Part shown: positions 44,691-46,478 of the stretch, one piece after another
Numbering within the stretch: the first letter of the stretch is position 1
Layout: each line of letters begins with the position of its first letter
NCBI GenBank assembly: GCA_041844735.1
Contig: JBGZBP010000044.1
Coordinates: 1-46,478, forward strand
Direction of reading: 5' to 3'
DNA: 46,478 nucleotides
DNA from: CAJPNN01 sp041844735
GTDB lineage: Bacteria; Bacillota; Clostridia; Peptostreptococcales; Anaerovoracaceae
The notes under the pieces: model-generated
The model's input: only the letters and a program-made list of their open reading frames with translations
Database searches by the model: none
What the model was told of the DNA's origin: nothing
Program-made: the position numbers and the translations under genes

Positions 44691-46253
44691 TTATGCTCTA
44701 TGCCCACCTATTTTACTGTTTTTATCAAGAGTTATTGCATCCTCCTCCAAGTTTGATGCTTTTAAAATAGCATTTTTACCAAATCTATTCTTTATCGACA
44801 GCAACGTTTCCTGAATTTTAATGTCATCATCGTAATTGTCTTTCTCAGTGTCTTTATTCCTGCCGCACTCGACGCCCACATGTGAATTCATCGCATCAAA
44901 CATGTCCATCTGCACAGTTTCCGAAGATTCTTCTCCAATCTCCGGCTCAATAACATTATTCGCAGTAATATGAATCCTCCTTATTAGAAGCTTCCTGTTC
45001 GCTGTTTTTGAGAACAACTCTTTCGCCTTTGTAGTAATTTTACTGTAAGCAGCTGTATATTCTCCTAAATTGATACTTCCGTGGTCAGGTTCCGGAACTT
45101 TTCTTCCATACCTGTCTATCTCTATCTCTCCATCATAAACATCTGAAATATTTTTGTCCTGCAAATTTTCTATATCATACCCTATATCTAAAACTATTTG
45201 GTTTGTCACCATTCCCTTATCAAACAGATTTAATGCAAGCATCTCAGCCATCTCACGCACAACAGCCTCCGCCTTGTCAAAAGTGTACGGTGTTTTAAGC
45301 ACCTGCCCGCTCCCCATACTGTTACTGCCTGATTTGTATTTTTTTATATCTGAAATCGTGCATGTTTCTATTCCCCATGCATGATCTATCAGAAGCTCGG
45401 CATTAACTCCGAACAATTTATACAAAAGCTCCTCATTATGAAAATCTTTTTTTCCTCCAAGAGAACATTTTGCAACATCTCCCATTGTATAAAGTCCGTT
45501 TTTAGCTAATTTTGCAGCATATCCCTTGCCTACCCGCCAAAAATCTGTAATGGGTCTATGCCCCCATAGCCGTTCTCTATATGATATTTCATCAAGTTCG
45601 GCAATTCGCACACCATCCTTATCCGGCTCCATATGTTTAGCCACTATATCCATTGCTATCTTAGCCAAATAAAGGTTTGAACCTATCCCTACCGTCGCCG
45701 TGATGCCGGTATTTCTGACAACATCTTCAATTATATTTGATGCCAGCTCACGAGGTGTATTACCGTAAAGGTTTAAATATGATGTAGCGTCTATAAAAAC
45801 TTCATCAATCGAATATATATGTACATCCTCAGGTGCTACATACTTTAAATATATCTCAAATATTCGTGTACTGAAATCAATATAGTGAGCCATTCTAGGT
45901 TTAGCAACAATATAGTCAAGCTCCATATGTGGATTTAAAATTAATTCATCCTTGTCATATGATTTGCCGGAAAAGAAATTTTTATCAGCCACACGGCGGA
46001 GCATATTTTTTCTTTCCGCATTTATTTGTCTAACTTTTTCTACAACCTCAAACAATCTGGCTCTTCCCGAAATCCCAAATTCTCTCAAACTTGGTGACAC
46101 TGCCAAACAAATGGTCTTCTGTGTCCTTTCGGAATCTGCAACAACCAGATTTGTGGTCATAGGGTTCAAGCCTCTTTCAATACACTCAACAGATGCATAA
46201 AAAGATTTCAAGTCAATTGCAATATAAACTCTGTCATTACATAGAATATTCAT
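44691..46253 (-). CDS. Y-family DNA polymerase (UmuC/UvrX-like)
   Basis: A translesion polymerase of 520 residues. Metal-binding motifs are AIDLKSFYASVE near the start and YSIDEVFID. The finger motif SPSLREFGISGRARLFEV follows. The thumb has GIGSNLYLAKIAMD and a little-finger domain extends to ~430. The C-terminal ~90 residues are variable and include MDMFDA, resembling a beta-clamp-binding QxxxLF-like peptide. Close relatives sit on plasmids and integrative elements with YolD. A LexA-type box was not identified in the 67 bases upstream. Confidence 0.92.
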   Translation of the reverse strand: MNILCNDRVYIAIDLKSFYASVECIERGLNPMTTNLVVADSERTQKTICLAVSPSLREFGISGRARLFEVVEKVRQINAERKNMLRRVADKNFFSGKSYDKDELILNPHMELDYIVAKPRMAHYIDFSTRIFEIYLKYVAPEDVHIYSIDEVFIDATSYLNLYGNTPRELASNIIEDVVRNTGITATVGIGSNLYLAKIAMDIVAKHMEPDKDGVRIAELDEISYRERLWGHRPITDFWRVGKGYAAKLAKNGLYTMGDVAKCSLGGKKDFHNEELLYKLFGVNAELLIDHAWGIETCTISDIKKYKSGSNSMGSGQVLKTPYTFDKAEAVVREMAEMLALNLFDKGMVTNQIVLDIGYDIENLQDKNISDVYDGEIEIDRYGRKVPEPDHGSINLGEYTAAYSKITTKAKELFSKTANRKLLIRRIHITANNVIEPEIGEESSETVQMDMFDAMNSHVGVECGRNKDTEKDNYDDDIKIQETLLSIKNRFGKNAILKASNLEEDAITLDKNSKIGGHRA

Positions 46254-46320
46254 TTCTACCCCTAAATTCGCTAAACTCTACCCGTTATATAAAAAACCTT
46301 ATTATCATATTTTATAATTA

Positions 46321-46476
46321 TTATACATACAATAAAAAAATAATCAATACTATAACATCCCTTACTATGATATTACTTTTATCCATATCTTTTACTATAA
46401 CAGTAGATACTTTGTTTTCTTCTACTGCTTTTATCATCTTTTGAAATCCCTCTCTATCAAAGGTTGTTCCGCTTAC
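46321..46476 (-). pseudogene. Serine recombinase remnant (cut by window edge)
   Basis: The minus frame from 46476 reads VSGTTFDREGFQKMIKA then STVIVKDMDKS and stops at 46321. The first part is the family block SGT.F.RPGF..M...IE...V.TVIVKDMSRLGR of large serine recombinases. After VKDM the conserved SRLGRDY is lost and the reading ends 18 codons later. The catalytic Ser would lie beyond the window. It is most likely a decayed integrase/resolvase. Confidence 0.78.
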
Positions 46477-46478
46477 TC

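Noticed and set aside
46193..46444. Plus-strand open frame of 83 codons near the right edge
   Set aside because: It is low-complexity AT-rich sequence antisense to the recombinase remnant, and no ribosome binding site is seen.

Overview
The window looks like chromosomal DNA from a low-GC, Gram-positive anaerobe of the Clostridia. The signs are strong AGGAGG-type ribosome binding sites, frequent TTG/GTG starts, a butyryl-CoA dehydrogenase/EtfBA block, a biotin-dependent (probably Na+-pumping) decarboxylase block, a SigI/RsgI-type protein, and the order tilS-ftsH ... coaX-dusB-greA-lysS. An amino-acid-fermenting relative of the Anaerovoracaceae/Mogibacterium (old Family XIII) group is my guess from gene content, not a proven assignment. 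No rRNA, tRNA or CRISPR array was seen.

Layout. 1-426: 5' half of murI joined to a fragment of an ABC-transporter gene that also occurs intact at 9.2-10.1 kb. 561-4181 (+): pepF, nadK and an RluA-type pseudouridine synthase. 4159-8886 (-): an ATP-grasp ligase, an aspartate/glutamate racemase, a MurE-type ligase and a CBS-domain membrane protein, together resembling a route to a D-Asp peptidoglycan cross-bridge. 9161-10968 (+): a two-gene ABC exporter with its own promoter and terminator. 11214-15137 (-): coaX, dusB, greA, lysS. 15310-17763 (-): carboxyltransferase, gamma subunit and biotin carrier of a methylmalonyl-CoA-type decarboxylase. 17918-30222 (-): one long run fabH-fabD-fabG-fabF-fabZ-metG-tatD-tilS-ftsH-pucR, driven by a near-perfect promoter. 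30438-34297 (-): an FMN riboswitch followed by ribD-ribE-ribBA-ribH. 34430-37425 (-): bcd-etfB-etfA. 37633-38568 (-): an MBL-fold hydrolase. 38638-42177 (-): two unusual genes, described below. 42400-42903 (+): an ECF transporter S component. 43083-46476 (-): an accessory end with an orphan gene, a PNPOx-like flavoprotein, a YolD-like protein, a Y-family polymerase and a remnant of a serine recombinase.

The most unusual object is the gene at 40978-42177. Its N-terminus looks like region 2 of the alternative sigma factor SigI. After a charged linker and one membrane segment it continues into a domain resembling the extracytoplasmic part of RsgI, the cognate anti-sigma factor. The Asn-Pro cleavage dipeptide of RsgI is missing, and both the SigI DNA-binding C-terminal domain and the RsgI cytoplasmic anti-sigma domain are absent. 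It is followed 21 bases later by a 772-residue protein ending in a Suppressor-of-fused (SUFU) domain. Together they could form an undescribed membrane-tethered sigma-like system.

All family calls come from reading motifs by eye. No database search was run.
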